A program made the translations under genes and the position numbers. A stretch of DNA of 64,000 nucleotides from Sphingomonas sp. TDK1 (GTDB lineage Bacteria > Pseudomonadota > Alphaproteobacteria > Sphingomonadales > Sphingomonadaceae): NCBI RefSeq assembly GCF_001650735.1, contig NZ_LXVY01000001.1:1-64000 (forward strand), given 5' to 3'. How positions within the stretch are numbered: the first letter of the stretch is position 1; each line of letters starts with the position of its first letter. Below are positions 34,229-44,300 of the stretch, one piece after another. Under the pieces are notes generated by a model. That model was not told the origin of the DNA. It ran no database searches and saw only the letters and a list, made by a program, of their open reading frames with translations.

Positions 34229-37105
34229 ATGTCGCATCGGCCCAGCCGCCGCGCCTTCCTGAGCGAAGGCGCGGCGCTCGCGGCGGCAGGCAGCATCGCC
34301 CTGCCAGCCGCCAGCCGGGTCGAAAGCGCGCAGCCCCAGCCGCGCGAACGCCTGTCGTTCGATATCGGCTGGCGCTTTCACGAAGGCGACATCCCCTTCC
34401 CGCCACTGCTCGACCATGAGGCATCCTATGCCCATGCCAAGGCGGGCAATGCAGAAGGCGCGGCGGCCGACGCCTTTGACGACACCGGCTGGCAAAGCGT
34501 GCGACTGCCGCACGATTGGGCCGTCGCCCAGCCGTTCGATCGCGCCGCGAATGTCGACCAGGGCTATCGCCGCCGCGGCATCGGCTGGTACCGGCGCAGC
34601 TTCGCGTTGGACCTGGCCGATCGCGGCCGTGCGCTGACGCTGTGCTTCGACGGTATCGCCACCCATGCCACGGTGTGGATCAACGGCATGCTCGCCCATC
34701 GCCAGTTCGGCGGCAGCACCGGCTTTACCATCGATCTGACGCCGTTCGCCCGCTTCGGCGACGACCTGAATACGATTGCGATCCGCGTCGATGCCGATGC
34801 CAGCGAAGGCTGGTGGTACGAAGGCGCCGGCATTTATCGCCACGCCTGGCTGCTCAAGCGCGCACCGGTGCATATCGCGGTCGACGGCGTCCACGCCGCG
34901 CCCTGCCGCGCCGAGAGCGGCGACTGGACGGTGCCGGTGGCGCTGGCCCTCGCCAATCAAGGCCCTGCAACCTCGGTACAGATCGAAGCCCTGCTGCTCG
35001 ACGGCAACACCGTCGTCGCCCGAAGGCAGGGCACCGCAGCCGTCGCCCGAAGGCAGGGCACCGCAGCCGTCGCCGCTCAGGCCGAAGCGACCGCGAAGCT
35101 GGATCTGGCCATCGCCGCGCCCCGCCTCTGGTCCCCCGACAGCCCCACCCTGTACACGCTGCGCACGCGCCTGCTCGGCCCGGCGGGCGTGCTGGATGCG
35201 GTGGACACGGCAATCGGCTTCCGCACGCTGCGCTTCGATGCCGATCAAGGCTTCTTTCTCAACGACGCCCCGCTCAAGATCCGCGGTACCTGCGCGCATC
35301 AGGATCATGCCGGCATCGGCGTCGCGGTGCCGGACAGCCTGTGGGACTTCCGCCTGCGTCGCATCCAGGCGATGGGCGCCAACGCGCTGCGCACCGCGCA
35401 CAATCCGCCCGCCCCCGAACTGCTCGACGCCGCCGATCGGCTGGGCGTGCTGGTCCTCAACGAATATCGCGAGCTCAGCGCCGCCGCCGACACGCTCGAT
35501 CGGCTCGCCAGCTTCGTGCGCCGCGACCGCAATCACCCCAGCGTCTTCCTCTGGTCGCTGTGCAACGAGGAATCGCTGCAATCTAGCGCGGTCGGCGTAG
35601 CGATGTTCACGCGGATGAAGGCGGTGGTCCGCGCGCTCGATCCCGATCGTCCGATCACCGCCGCGCTGAACGGCGCGATGTTCGCCGAACCCAACATCGC
35701 CGACCAGCTCGACGTCGTCGGCTTCAACTATGGCACCGGCCAGTTCGATCGCTTCCACGCAGCCCATCCCACGGCGCCGCTGCTCGTTTCAGAAGACACC
35801 TCTGCCTTCGCCACCCGCGGCGCCGCACGCACCGATCGCGCCGGGCAGGGTCTGGCCGACGACGACAGCGAGCACGCCGCCTGGGGCAGCACCCACCGCG
35901 CCGCCTGGGCGACGGTCGCGGCGCGGCCCTTCGTCGCGGGCAGCTTCTTTTGGACCGCCTTCGACTATCGCGGCGAGCCGACACCGTTCGAATGGCCGAG
36001 CGTCGCGTCCTTTTTCGGCGCGATGGACCAATGCGGTTTCGCCAAAGCCGCGTTCCACGTCCGCCGCGCCTTGTGGTCCGCGGCGCCGGTGCTGCAACTC
36101 TGGCCTCACTGGAACTGGCCCGGCCGCGAGGGCCAGCAGGTGCCGCTCAGCGTCATTGCCAGTGCCGATCGGGTGGAGCTGCGCCTGAACGGCCGCGTCG
36201 TCGCCGAGCTCGCCCTACACGGCGACGTGCTGGCACGCACCGCGCTGACCTACACGCCCGGCGTCCTCGAAGCCCTGGCCTATCGCGGCGACCGCATCGT
36301 CGCGCGCCAGCGGCTGGAAACCGCCGGCCCACCTGTCGCCCTGCGGCTCACCCCCGATCGCACCCGCATCCTCAGTGACGGTCGCGATGCGGTGCCGGTC
36401 ACAGTGGAAGCCGTCGACGCCCAAGGCCGCGCAGTGCCCATCGCCGACACGGCCTTCGCTCTGTCGGTGCAGGGCGGTACGATCCTCGGAACCGGCAATG
36501 GCGATCCCAACCGCCACGCGCCGGAAACGCCCGGCGCCTGCGCGTTGTTCGCAGGACTGGCCCAGACGATCCTCCGCTCCGACGGCGCACCGGCGGTACG
36601 CCTGACCGCGACCGCTCCCGGACTCCGCCCCGCGATTCTTTACCTCTCCGCCATCCCCCACGACGTCCCCGCCATTCCCGCGATCGACGGCCGCCAGCAG
36701 CTCTCCGAATGGCGCGTCGCCCCGGCCGCCGCCGCCCCGCCCGATCTTGCCCGCCGTGTCGCTCCCGGCGATATGAACAGCTGGGCGTGGCTCAAGCCCG
36801 GCGCGGTCGAACCCGGCGATCCCGCGCGCCGCTGGGTGCTGTTCCAGCTTGCCTTCACGCCTCGCGATCAGGCCGCCCAGCGCGGCGGCACGATCGTCTT
36901 CGCCACGCTGATCGGCACGGTACGGCTGTGGCTCGACGGCAAGCTGGTCGCCGAAAAATCCGATCCGGCCCCCACCCGCTTTGTCGTAGCGCTGCCACCC
37001 GGTCGGGGCGAACGCCTGCTCCAGCTGCTGTTCGATACCGGGGGGCGCGATGCGCCGTTCGGCCTTGCCGGAAGCGTCGCGATCCTTCCCGCCCCCCTCA
37101 CCTGA
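34229..37105 (+). CDS. GH2 beta-galactosidase-type enzyme, exported
   Basis: This 958-residue retaining enzyme has a Tat-like leader (RPSRRAFLSEGAALAAAG). The GH2 order is visible: sugar-binding domain (about 40-215, PHDWAVAQPF, GIGWYRRSF, WINGMLAH), immunoglobulin-like domain (215-330), and a TIM barrel with acid/base E447 (LWSLCNEES) and nucleophile E522 (LLVSEDTS). C-terminal domains follow, including DUF4982-like and beta-rich regions. It begins one base after the GH4 stop and ends the operon. A 27-bp in-frame tandem duplication adds nine residues (VARRQGTAA twice) in the immunoglobulin-like domain. Beta-galactosidase is the commonest activity, but other beta-glycosides are possible. Confidence 0.92.
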   Translation: MSHRPSRRAFLSEGAALAAAGSIALPAASRVESAQPQPRERLSFDIGWRFHEGDIPFPPLLDHEASYAHAKAGNAEGAAADAFDDTGWQSVRLPHDWAVAQPFDRAANVDQGYRRRGIGWYRRSFALDLADRGRALTLCFDGIATHATVWINGMLAHRQFGGSTGFTIDLTPFARFGDDLNTIAIRVDADASEGWWYEGAGIYRHAWLLKRAPVHIAVDGVHAAPCRAESGDWTVPVALALANQGPATSVQIEALLLDGNTVVARRQGTAAVARRQGTAAVAAQAEATAKLDLAIAAPRLWSPDSPTLYTLRTRLLGPAGVLDAVDTAIGFRTLRFDADQGFFLNDAPLKIRGTCAHQDHAGIGVAVPDSLWDFRLRRIQAMGANALRTAHNPPAPELLDAADRLGVLVLNEYRELSAAADTLDRLASFVRRDRNHPSVFLWSLCNEESLQSSAVGVAMFTRMKAVVRALDPDRPITAALNGAMFAEPNIADQLDVVGFNYGTGQFDRFHAAHPTAPLLVSEDTSAFATRGAARTDRAGQGLADDDSEHAAWGSTHRAAWATVAARPFVAGSFFWTAFDYRGEPTPFEWPSVASFFGAMDQCGFAKAAFHVRRALWSAAPVLQLWPHWNWPGREGQQVPLSVIASADRVELRLNGRVVAELALHGDVLARTALTYTPGVLEALAYRGDRIVARQRLETAGPPVALRLTPDRTRILSDGRDAVPVTVEAVDAQGRAVPIADTAFALSVQGGTILGTGNGDPNRHAPETPGACALFAGLAQTILRSDGAPAVRLTATAPGLRPAILYLSAIPHDVPAIPAIDGRQQLSEWRVAPAAAAPPDLARRVAPGDMNSWAWLKPGAVEPGDPARRWVLFQLAFTPRDQAAQRGGTIVFATLIGTVRLWLDGKLVAEKSDPAPTRFVVALPPGRGERLLQLLFDTGGRDAPFGLAGSVAILPAPLT
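35015..35074. repeat. 27-bp in-frame tandem duplication in GH2
   Basis: Bases 35015-35041 are repeated exactly at 35042-35068, followed by the first six bases of a third copy (35069-35074). Each copy encodes VARRQGTAA. The reading frame is preserved. Confidence 0.93.
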
Positions 37106-37539
37106 AAGTTCTCTCCGTGTCGTAGATTGCTGCATGTCTTCCGCTCGCGCACCGCGCGTCTCCTGTCAGCGCCAGCCAACGCCCACTCGGCTTCTGGCGG
37201 GGCGGGATCGCCATCGCCACCGGCTATGGCTGGGGATCGGTCGGCGCTGGTTTTGGGGGCTGACCCCCTAGTCCGTCTCGGTGGTCGGGAACCGGCGAGC
37301 TGTGCGTCCAGCGATGCGGCCCGAATATCCCCCCGCCGCACGCATCCTGCCACCAGCGACTTGGTGCACTTGAATGCTGCATGGCTGCACGAACGTGCAA
37401 TTTTCCGCAAAGCCGTATCTGGAAATCGGTGGACTTTCGCGGAGGGGGCCTTGGGACGCAGCGTGCCACCAGTCGTTCATCGGATTTCCAAATGCCGTCA
37501 AAGCGGACAGGCCTCCGGGCTGGCCTGCGCATGCCTTGC
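37106..37539. other. intergenic stretch without a recognisable gene
   Basis: This lies between two convergent genes. I see no supported coding sequence. A short GGGGG-CTGA-CCCCC hairpin (37255-37268) is present but has no T run on either strand, so it is not a convincing terminator. Confidence 0.5.
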
Positions 37540-38406
37540 TCACGTCCTGGGTAAGGCAGTCGGCAGGCGCTCCTCGATCCATAGCGCTATGTCTCCGAGA
37601 ACCGCCTCTCGTCCGAAATCCGCCAGAAGGTCGTGAAACGCGCCATCGTAGAACCTCAGCCTTTTATCTCTTGATGCCGCGGCTTCATAAAAGCGCTGGC
37701 TACCACTGGCTCGCGTCGCTCTGTCTGCGGTGCCGTGGATGATGAAGACCGGCGTAGTGCATTGCGAGAATTCGCGTTCAAGCCGTTCTCCCGCCCGGAT
37801 CAGTGCGGCAACCGTGATGGCGGGCTGCGTCTCCCTGGCGGTCAGCGGATCGGTATCGAGGAGCCCGACTCGAACGGGATCACGCGAAAAGTCCTCGTTT
37901 TTCAACCTCAACACACGGGCGCGGGGTGCGAGGCGGCTGAACAGCTTGAGACAGGTCAACGCGATGCGGGGCGCAGGCAGGCGAAAGGCGAAGCTCTCGC
38001 AAATCAGGCCATGTAGGCCGAAGGGGTGCTCGATCGCGTAGAGGCAGGCCGCCACGCCACCTGCGCTGTGCCCTAGCAGGTATAACGGCAGATCCTGATC
38101 GCGTCGCCGGGCCAGCTCCACCATGGCGGCGATATCCGCGACATAATCTTCGAACCGTTCGACGAGGAAGCGCGGCCCGCTGGATCGGCCACGCCCTCGA
38201 AGGTCCAGCGCGTAGACGACGAAGCCCGCGGCCACGAATTGCTCCGCGACCCACTGATACTGGCCGCCATGCGCATTGAACCCGTGACAAATCGTAACGA
38301 CCGCGCGCGGCGACGAAGAAGGGCGCCAGCTGCGGACGAAAATGGACGCGTGATCGGTCGTTAGGGTAATTTCTTCAGGAACGAGTTGGGGGGCACTTAC
38401 GGTCAT
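37540..38406 (-). CDS. alpha/beta hydrolase, monoacylglycerol-lipase-like
   Basis: This 288-residue serine hydrolase has no signal peptide. The oxyanion region is CHGFNAHGGQY, the nucleophile is S114 in GHSAGG, a downstream aspartate lies in IHGTADRATR, and the catalytic histidine is in GAFHDLLAD. LDLRGRGRSSGPR is typical of the lysophospholipase/monoacylglycerol lipase branch (Hydrolase_4). It stands alone on the minus strand, with the next upstream gene about 70 bases away. The natural ester substrate is unknown. Confidence 0.85.
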   Translation of the reverse strand: MTVSAPQLVPEEITLTTDHASIFVRSWRPSSSPRAVVTICHGFNAHGGQYQWVAEQFVAAGFVVYALDLRGRGRSSGPRFLVERFEDYVADIAAMVELARRRDQDLPLYLLGHSAGGVAACLYAIEHPFGLHGLICESFAFRLPAPRIALTCLKLFSRLAPRARVLRLKNEDFSRDPVRVGLLDTDPLTARETQPAITVAALIRAGERLEREFSQCTTPVFIIHGTADRATRASGSQRFYEAAASRDKRLRFYDGAFHDLLADFGREAVLGDIALWIEERLPTALPRT

Positions 38407-38474
38407 GGTTCAATTCCTTCAGGCCCAGTTCGTCGGAGGAAGGATACCTTCCCGAAGCATGCTCCGACGCAGCA

Positions 38475-39098
38475 TCAGTCGCGCTCGGTCCGTTGCCGGC
38501 GAAGCTCGGCATTTTCCCGTTCCAGCGCCGCCAGTCGGTCGTGCAGTGGCTGAACGGCTGCTTCGATCTCGCGCTCGCTGAACCGCGGCACGATATGCTG
38601 CGGACAGTTCCAATCGAAGGCGACCAGCCGCAGCCGGAAGATTCGCTCGATCGATGCTGCATAACCGGGATCCGCCACGCGCTCCGCGATTGCCGGGTCG
38701 GCACCAGGCATCAGCGTCTCGACATGCACGTAGATTTTCAGCCGGGCGCGCCGGCCATAATCCATCAGGATCAGGCACGCCCGATCGTTCGTCCGGAAAT
38801 TGCCCGTGCTGATATATTGGCGATTGCCCCGATAATCTGCGAAGGCGAGCGTCCGCGGATCGAGCATTTTCAGGAAGCCAGGCGGCCCGCCGCGATGCTG
38901 CACATAGGGCCAGCCGGTTTCCGATACCGACGCGATGTAGAAGCTGTCGCGCTGCGCGAGGAATGCCGCTTCGTCTGCGGTGAAGTGATCGAAGGCGCGG
39001 TGACCTTTGAACGATGTCCAAACGCCATCCGCCCCCATTTCCGCCTGTACGGCCGCGACGCCCGGCGTGCGGGCCACGTCCATGAAACCGTATGGCAT
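38475..39098 (-). CDS. pyridoxamine-5'-phosphate-oxidase-family flavoprotein
   Basis: This 207-residue protein has the split-barrel FMN-binding pattern. SFYIASVSETGWPYVQHRGGPPGFL is followed by LAFADYRGNRQYIS and GNFRTNDRACLILMDYGRRARLKI. The C-terminal 40 residues form a charged coiled coil. ATG 39098 has GGAGGGG four bases upstream. It lies 38 bases behind an isochorismatase-type gene in the same direction, so the two are probably co-transcribed. The family includes general FMN reductases and stress proteins; the substrate is unknown. Confidence 0.88.
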   Translation of the reverse strand: MPYGFMDVARTPGVAAVQAEMGADGVWTSFKGHRAFDHFTADEAAFLAQRDSFYIASVSETGWPYVQHRGGPPGFLKMLDPRTLAFADYRGNRQYISTGNFRTNDRACLILMDYGRRARLKIYVHVETLMPGADPAIAERVADPGYAASIERIFRLRLVAFDWNCPQHIVPRFSEREIEAAVQPLHDRLAALERENAELRRQRTERD

Positions 39099-39136
39099 AG
39101 CGCCCCTCCCTCGTTCATTCCGGCCGGCGGCCCTGC

Positions 39137-39820
39137 CTATGCGATCGCGTCTCGCGCCGCCTGCTGGGCACGCACATAGCTCTCGATCACCGCCGCATAA
39201 TTCGGCGCGGCCAGACCGTAGAGCTTGGCCAGCTCGGCGGCTTCGGGGCGCGCCCAGGTGCGGTGGAGTTCGGAGAGCAGCGCATTGGTCGAGGTCGGCT
39301 TCACGCCGCCTTGGACGAAGCGCGCGAGCGAAATTTGCGAGACCATCTCGCTCGGATCGCCAGACGCGTCGAGCACCGCATAGACCTCGAACCCGGCCGC
39401 CCGGGCATCGAGCGCCGGGAACATCACGCACACGCTGGTCCACACCCCCGCCATCACCAGCGTCTTGCGCCCGGTCCGGCGGACCGTTGCGACGAAATCG
39501 TCATTATCCCAGGCATTCACCTCGCCCTTGCGCGGCACATAGACGGCGTGCGGGGCATGGAGGGCGATTTCCGGCATCAGCGGTCCGTTGGACCCGGCTG
39601 GTTCGGAAGCGGTGGTGATGACCGGGATGTCCAGCAGCGACGCGAGTCGGGCGATCATCTCGACATTGCGGCGAAGGTCGGCGACGGGGATGTCCTTCAC
39701 CGTCTGGAACAGGCCCGACTGGTGATCGAGGAGCAGGATCACGGTATCGGCCGGGTCCATCAGCATGGCGCCGCCGCCGCTGGCAAGCACGCTGGATTTG
39801 GGGGAGAGGGACGAAGGCAT
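39137..39820 (-). CDS. isochorismatase-family cysteine hydrolase (YcaC-like)
   Basis: This 227-residue cysteine hydrolase carries the family triad: D32 (LLLDHQSGL), K98 (VPRKGEVNAW) and C131 (GVWTSVCVMF). The layout resembles YcaC-type hydrolases rather than true isochorismatases. AGGATAACG precedes ATG 39820. It is the first gene of a short operon with the flavoprotein gene. The role is probably hydrolysis of a small amide or similar molecule, but no substrate can be named. Confidence 0.88.
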   Translation of the reverse strand: MPSSLSPKSSVLASGGGAMLMDPADTVILLLDHQSGLFQTVKDIPVADLRRNVEMIARLASLLDIPVITTASEPAGSNGPLMPEIALHAPHAVYVPRKGEVNAWDNDDFVATVRRTGRKTLVMAGVWTSVCVMFPALDARAAGFEVYAVLDASGDPSEMVSQISLARFVQGGVKPTSTNALLSELHRTWARPEAAELAKLYGLAAPNYAAVIESYVRAQQAARDAIA

Positions 39821-40128
39821 GATCGTTATCCTGTGGGTTTGCCCCTGCCCGCCGGCAGCGGCCGGGGTAGCTGGTGGTGGAAATGCAACGAAGTTGTACG
39901 CGACATCGGCGCGACGCTTTGGTCAGCTGTGGTAAGCTGCGGTTAAGCGCAGGCATCGCCCGGCGGATTGGGTGCAATGGCGCAAGCTCGCGGCGCCGTT
40001 CCGGGTAACGAGATCGCGGCAAACCGTGGAAATTTCGTGCGGGATCGCTAGGATGCTCCCCGGTGACTATCAGGGGCGACGGCGCTTTCCGGGGAAAGGG
40101 AGGGACGCCGCCAGGGGATTGGGGAAGC
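39821..40128. other. divergent intergenic region with a short direct repeat
   Basis: No gene is visible. An imperfect direct repeat, GCTGTGGTAA then GCTGCGGTTAA, occurs around 39926-39946. It may be a binding site for a regulator such as the NarL-type response regulator to the right, but I have no further support. Confidence 0.4.
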
Positions 40129-40746
40129 GTGACGATACGGGTGCTGACGGTCGACGATCACGCAACGGTCCGCGATGGCGTGGCCGCGCTGGTCGCGCGG
40201 CAGCCCGACATGGAGATTGCGGGCGAAGCGGCGAACGGCACCGAGGCCGCCGCCATGTTCCGGGCGCTCGCCCCGGACGTGACGCTGATGGATCTCCAGA
40301 TGCCCGACATGGACGGCATCGAAGCGATCGATGCGATCCTGAACCTGTGCCCCAAAGCCAGGATATTGGTGTTGACCACCTATTCGGGGGACGCGCAGGC
40401 CGTGCGCGCCATTCGTGCCGGCGCGGCAGGCTATCTGCTGAAAAGTTGCCTGCGCACCGAGTTGTTGGACGCGATCCGCGCCGTCCATGCCGGCCGTCGC
40501 GCGATGAGTGCGGAAATCAGCCACGCCGTGGCCGAACATGCGCTCGACGAGCCGCTGACCGATCGCGAGATGGCCATTCTGGGTATGGTCGCCGAGGGGC
40601 ATCCCAACAAGCAGATCGCCCGCAACCTCGATGTCTCGCCGGATACGATCAAGTCACACCTCAAGAACATCTTCGCGAAGCTGGGAGTGGATGATCGCAC
40701 CCATGCCGTCACCGTCGCGATCCGGCGCGGCTTCTTTCATCGCTGA
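40129..40746 (+). CDS. NarL/FixJ-family response regulator
   Basis: This 205-residue two-component regulator has a receiver domain with D9/D10 (LTVDDH), phospho-acceptor D55 (LMDLQMP) and a lysine in YLLKSCL. A LuxR-type helix-turn-helix follows (LTDREMAILGMVAEGHPNKQIARNL, then TIKSHLKNIFAKLGV). I prefer GTG 40129, which has GGGGAAG upstream and gives the standard N-terminus; ATG 40063 would add 22 unusual residues. Its probable partner is the propeller-type sensor kinase at 41353, whose HisKA_3-type kinase domain normally pairs with NarL regulators. The 3' end overlaps the oppositely oriented winged-helix gene by 93 bases. Confidence 0.92.
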   Translation: MTIRVLTVDDHATVRDGVAALVARQPDMEIAGEAANGTEAAAMFRALAPDVTLMDLQMPDMDGIEAIDAILNLCPKARILVLTTYSGDAQAVRAIRAGAAGYLLKSCLRTELLDAIRAVHAGRRAMSAEISHAVAEHALDEPLTDREMAILGMVAEGHPNKQIARNLDVSPDTIKSHLKNIFAKLGVDDRTHAVTVAIRRGFFHR

Positions 40747-41148
40747 GGCGGAGCCGGCCGGCACTCCATCCTGCACGTCGGCGATGAAGCGATAGCCGCG
40801 GCCGGTGACGGTGGCGATGTACCTCGGCGCCTCCACCGCTTCGCCCAGCACCTTGCGGAGGCTGGCGACATGCACCTTGAGGTTACCGTCGCCGACGAAG
40901 GTGTCGGGCCAAGTGCGGGCGCGCAGCTCGCGCTTGCTGACGACCTCCCCCGGCCGCTCGGCCAGCACGGTGAGGATGTCGAGCGCGCGCGCGCCAATCT
41001 TGACCGGCACGCCATGCTTGAGCAGCAGCTGCCGGCCGGGTTTCAGAACGAAGGGACCGAAACGGAAGCAGCGCTCGATCGCTCGCACCAGCGTTGCCGG
41101 ATAGGCCGGCAACGCTGGTGCGGGCACCGATAGAGCAGTAGACGGCAT
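40654..41148 (-). CDS. winged-helix transcriptional regulator (OmpR-type DNA-binding domain only)
   Basis: This 164-residue protein is essentially one OmpR/CadC-type winged helix (residues about 30-125: FRFGPFVLKPGRQLLLKHG, RALDILTVLAERPGEVVSKREL, then VHVASLRKVLGE and ATVTGRGYRFI). There is no receiver domain and no membrane span. Proteins with this N-terminus are often fused to a large sensor or ATPase part, so it may be a shortened form. The start is ATG 41148. The last 31 codons lie opposite the response-regulator gene; this overlap is unusual, and the tail may not be functional. It is divergent from the sensor kinase gene by 204 bases. Confidence 0.8.
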   Translation of the reverse strand: MPSTALSVPAPALPAYPATLVRAIERCFRFGPFVLKPGRQLLLKHGVPVKIGARALDILTVLAERPGEVVSKRELRARTWPDTFVGDGNLKVHVASLRKVLGEAVEAPRYIATVTGRGYRFIADVQDGVPAGSASAMKEAAPDRDGDGMGAIIHSQLREDVLEV

Positions 41149-41352
41149 GGTGACGGCCTCCGGTTGGATCGCTCCCGACGGGGCCTGACGCCCTACGCCA
41201 GAACGATCCTGTTGCGCCGCGGAGACTACGCCGGTGCCGTTCCGGCAGCACCCTACCCCCGGGTCGCCGAGCTTCACCCATTTGGGTGATCGACACGGCG
41301 CGGCGCCATCGCGCCTCGTGACACCGGGGCCGCTTTGGACGAGACACAGGGC

Positions 41353-44300
41353 ATGTCGCTCGCCGCGAAATACCGGATCCTGACCATCCTGGCCCCGCTG
41401 TGGAGCATCGGTGACGCCTGGGCAGCGGGCGAACCGCGGAGTCTGCAGCAACTGCGGCATACCGCGTGGACCGTCCGCGAGGGCGCCCCACCGGAGATCT
41501 GGGCGCTCGCGCAGTCGCGCGACGGCTATCTCTGGCTGGGCACGGGGAGCGGGCTGTATCGCTTCGACGGCGCACGCTTCGACAAATTTCGCCCGTTCCC
41601 ACGCGAGCACCTCCCTTCGCTCAACGTCAACTCTCTGCTCGCCACCCGCACCGGGGACCTCTGGATCGGTTTCGCGTCCGGTGCCGTGGCGCGGCTCCGC
41701 GCCGGTCATCTCACCACGTTCGATCTCGGGATCCCGTCCGTTCCCGTTCTGGCGCTGGCCGAAGACCGCGCAGGGATGATCTGGGCGGTCTTGGGCGAAG
41801 ATAATCGCGGCGGCGTCGCGCGCTTCCATCGGGGACGATGGCAGATGCTGGACCGCCGTCACGGCGTGGCAGCAGGCGCCGCAACCAGTGTGGTCGCAGC
41901 TTCGGACGGGGCGATATGGATCGCGGTGGGCGGCGAGCTGGCCGTGCTGCGCCCCGGCGCCGTCCGCTTCGCGCGGGTTCCGGCTTCCGCATCGGAGCGC
42001 CCGCAATTGCGGCAGGCACCCGATGGCGCAATCTGGCTGAGCACCGGCGCCCGCCCCGGCCTCCAGCGCATTGCAGGATCTGCGGCCGGCGAGCGCCAGA
42101 CATGGGTCCAGCCGCCGAGGACGGCCAATCCTCGCGCGGAAAGCATGCTGTTCGATCGGCGCGGCGGGCTTTGGGGCACCTATGGCAGCGGCGGCGTCTT
42201 TCGTCTCGGCCTCGGCTGGATCGGCGGCGCCCTCCTTCCCAACGGGGTGCGCGAGCGGTTCGGCGTGGAGCGTGGTCTTACCTCCAACCTCGCCAACCCC
42301 ATCCTGGAAGACCGTGAAGGCAATATCTGGGTGGGGACAAATCTCGGCCTCGATCAATTTCGAGAAACCAGCGCGGTGGTGGCCACCGGGCTGCCGACGG
42401 ATTCGCGGAACGGCTACCGGATCGCGCCGGGTCCGGCGGGCGCGATGTTGGTGACGACCAACGAAGCGCTGTTTCTGGCGAGTCCGGGACGCACCGCGCA
42501 AAAGCTGGGTCGGCTTCCGCGGCGCCCGTTGATCCTGCACACAGATGCGCTGGCACGCGTCTGGATCGGCACCGATCGGACGCTGGGTATTTGGTCCGGC
42601 ACGACCGTGCGCGACGTGCCCCTGCCCTGGCGCAAGCCGACGCCGTTTGCGCTGGTCGAGGAAACGCCGGGCCGGATCTGCGTCTCTTCGCCCAACGGCG
42701 CATTTTGCCGGAAGAACGATAGATGGGAGCCCGAGCCGCGGCTCGCGACGACAGGCAATCCACCGACGCAGCTACTGCGCGACGGCACCGGCCGTACCTG
42801 GATCGCCGAAGGGGATCGCATCGAGCTGATCGAGGGGAGGACACGACGCGCATTCTCCGCGCGCAAGGATCTGGCGCTGGGTACCGTCGTGGTCATCGCG
42901 GTTCGGGGAAGCCATGTCTATGCGGGCGGCGACTTCGGGCTGGCCCGGTTCGACGGCACGCGCTTCGTCACCCTGCGCTCGGACGTGCATCCCTTTCTGA
43001 GCCGGACAGCCGGAATCGTCGAAACCGCCGCGGGCGACCTCTGGCTCAACACTGCCGGCGGTGTGGTCAGGATTGCCAAGGTCGATATCGAGGAAGCGTT
43101 CGCCCACCCCAGCCGCCCGCTGAAGGCGCGGGTATTCGATCGCGACGACGGCATGCCCGGCGTGGCACAGCAGGACTCCTGGTCGCAAACGGCCATCGAA
43201 GCATCGGACGGGCGCCTCTGGTTCCTGACCCGCGTCGGCGTCGCCTGGATCGATCCCGACCAGCTCTTCTTCAACCGGCTGCCCCCGCCGGTAATCATCA
43301 AGTCGCTGACGGCGGGTGGCCGCACGTATTCGGGCGAGGCGCCTGTTCGGCTGCCGAAGGGCACGTCCAACCTCCAGATCGCCTACACCGCGACAAGCCT
43401 GTCCGTACCCTCGCGCGTGCAGTTTCGCTACCAGCTAGAGGGAATCGACGACGGCTGGGTAGACGCGGGCGCGCGCCGCGAAGCCTTCTACACCGGGCTA
43501 GCACCGGGCAGCTATCGGTTCCGCCTGATGGCAGCGAACGAGGACGGCGTGTGGAACCGACAGGGCGCGACCCTGGCGTTTGAGATCCCGCCCACCTTCG
43601 TACAGAGTTGGGCCTTCCGCCTGCTCTGCGGCCTGGGCGCGCTGCTGATATTGTGGCTGCTATACAGACTTCGTCTTCGTGCCGCCGCCCATCGCATCCG
43701 GGCGCGGATGGCCGAACGGATGGGCGAGCGCGAACGCATCGCCCGCGAGTTGCACGACACGCTGCTGCAATCGGTCCAGACACTCACGCTGCATGTACAG
43801 GTGGCAGTGGAAGACCTGCCGCAAAACACGCCGGAACGCGCCAAGCTGGAAAGCGCCCTGAACCGTGCCGACCGGGCGATATCGGAGGGGCGCGACCGCG
43901 TGCGCGACCTGCGTACACAGCTCGATCCGGACGGCATCGTCGAGATCCTCGCCGGGATCGTCGCCGAACAGGGCTTCGATCCCGCCATGGCGGTTCGCAT
44001 CCAGGCGAATGGAGATATCCGCCCGCTTGGCCAGATCGCGCTGGACGAGATCGTCCGCATCGTCGGTGAAGCGGTTGCGAATGTCCGCCAGCACGCGAAT
44101 GCAACCCAGTTGCGCATCGACATCCGCTTCGCCCGCCCGTTCACGATCCGGCTCTCGGACGACGGTGCCGGAATCCCTGCGCCGGTCCTCGATTGCGGGC
44201 GCAAGGCCGGCCATTACGGGCTGCAAGGAATGCGGGAACGCGCAAGGAAGCTCCGCGGCACCCTCGCCATCCGCGCGCCGGCAGGCGGCGGAACGGAGCT

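Noticed and set aside
32773-34296. Open frame of 507 codons on the minus strand
   Set aside because: It is antisense to the GH4 gene, whose catalytic motifs are clear on the plus strand.
37255-37268. Hairpin GGGGG-CTGA-CCCCC between convergent genes
   Set aside because: There is no T run after it on either strand, so it is not supported as an intrinsic terminator.
41149-42540. Long N-terminal extension of the winged-helix gene
   Set aside because: The extra part is antisense to the sensor kinase and without family features; ATG 41148 gives the normal domain start.
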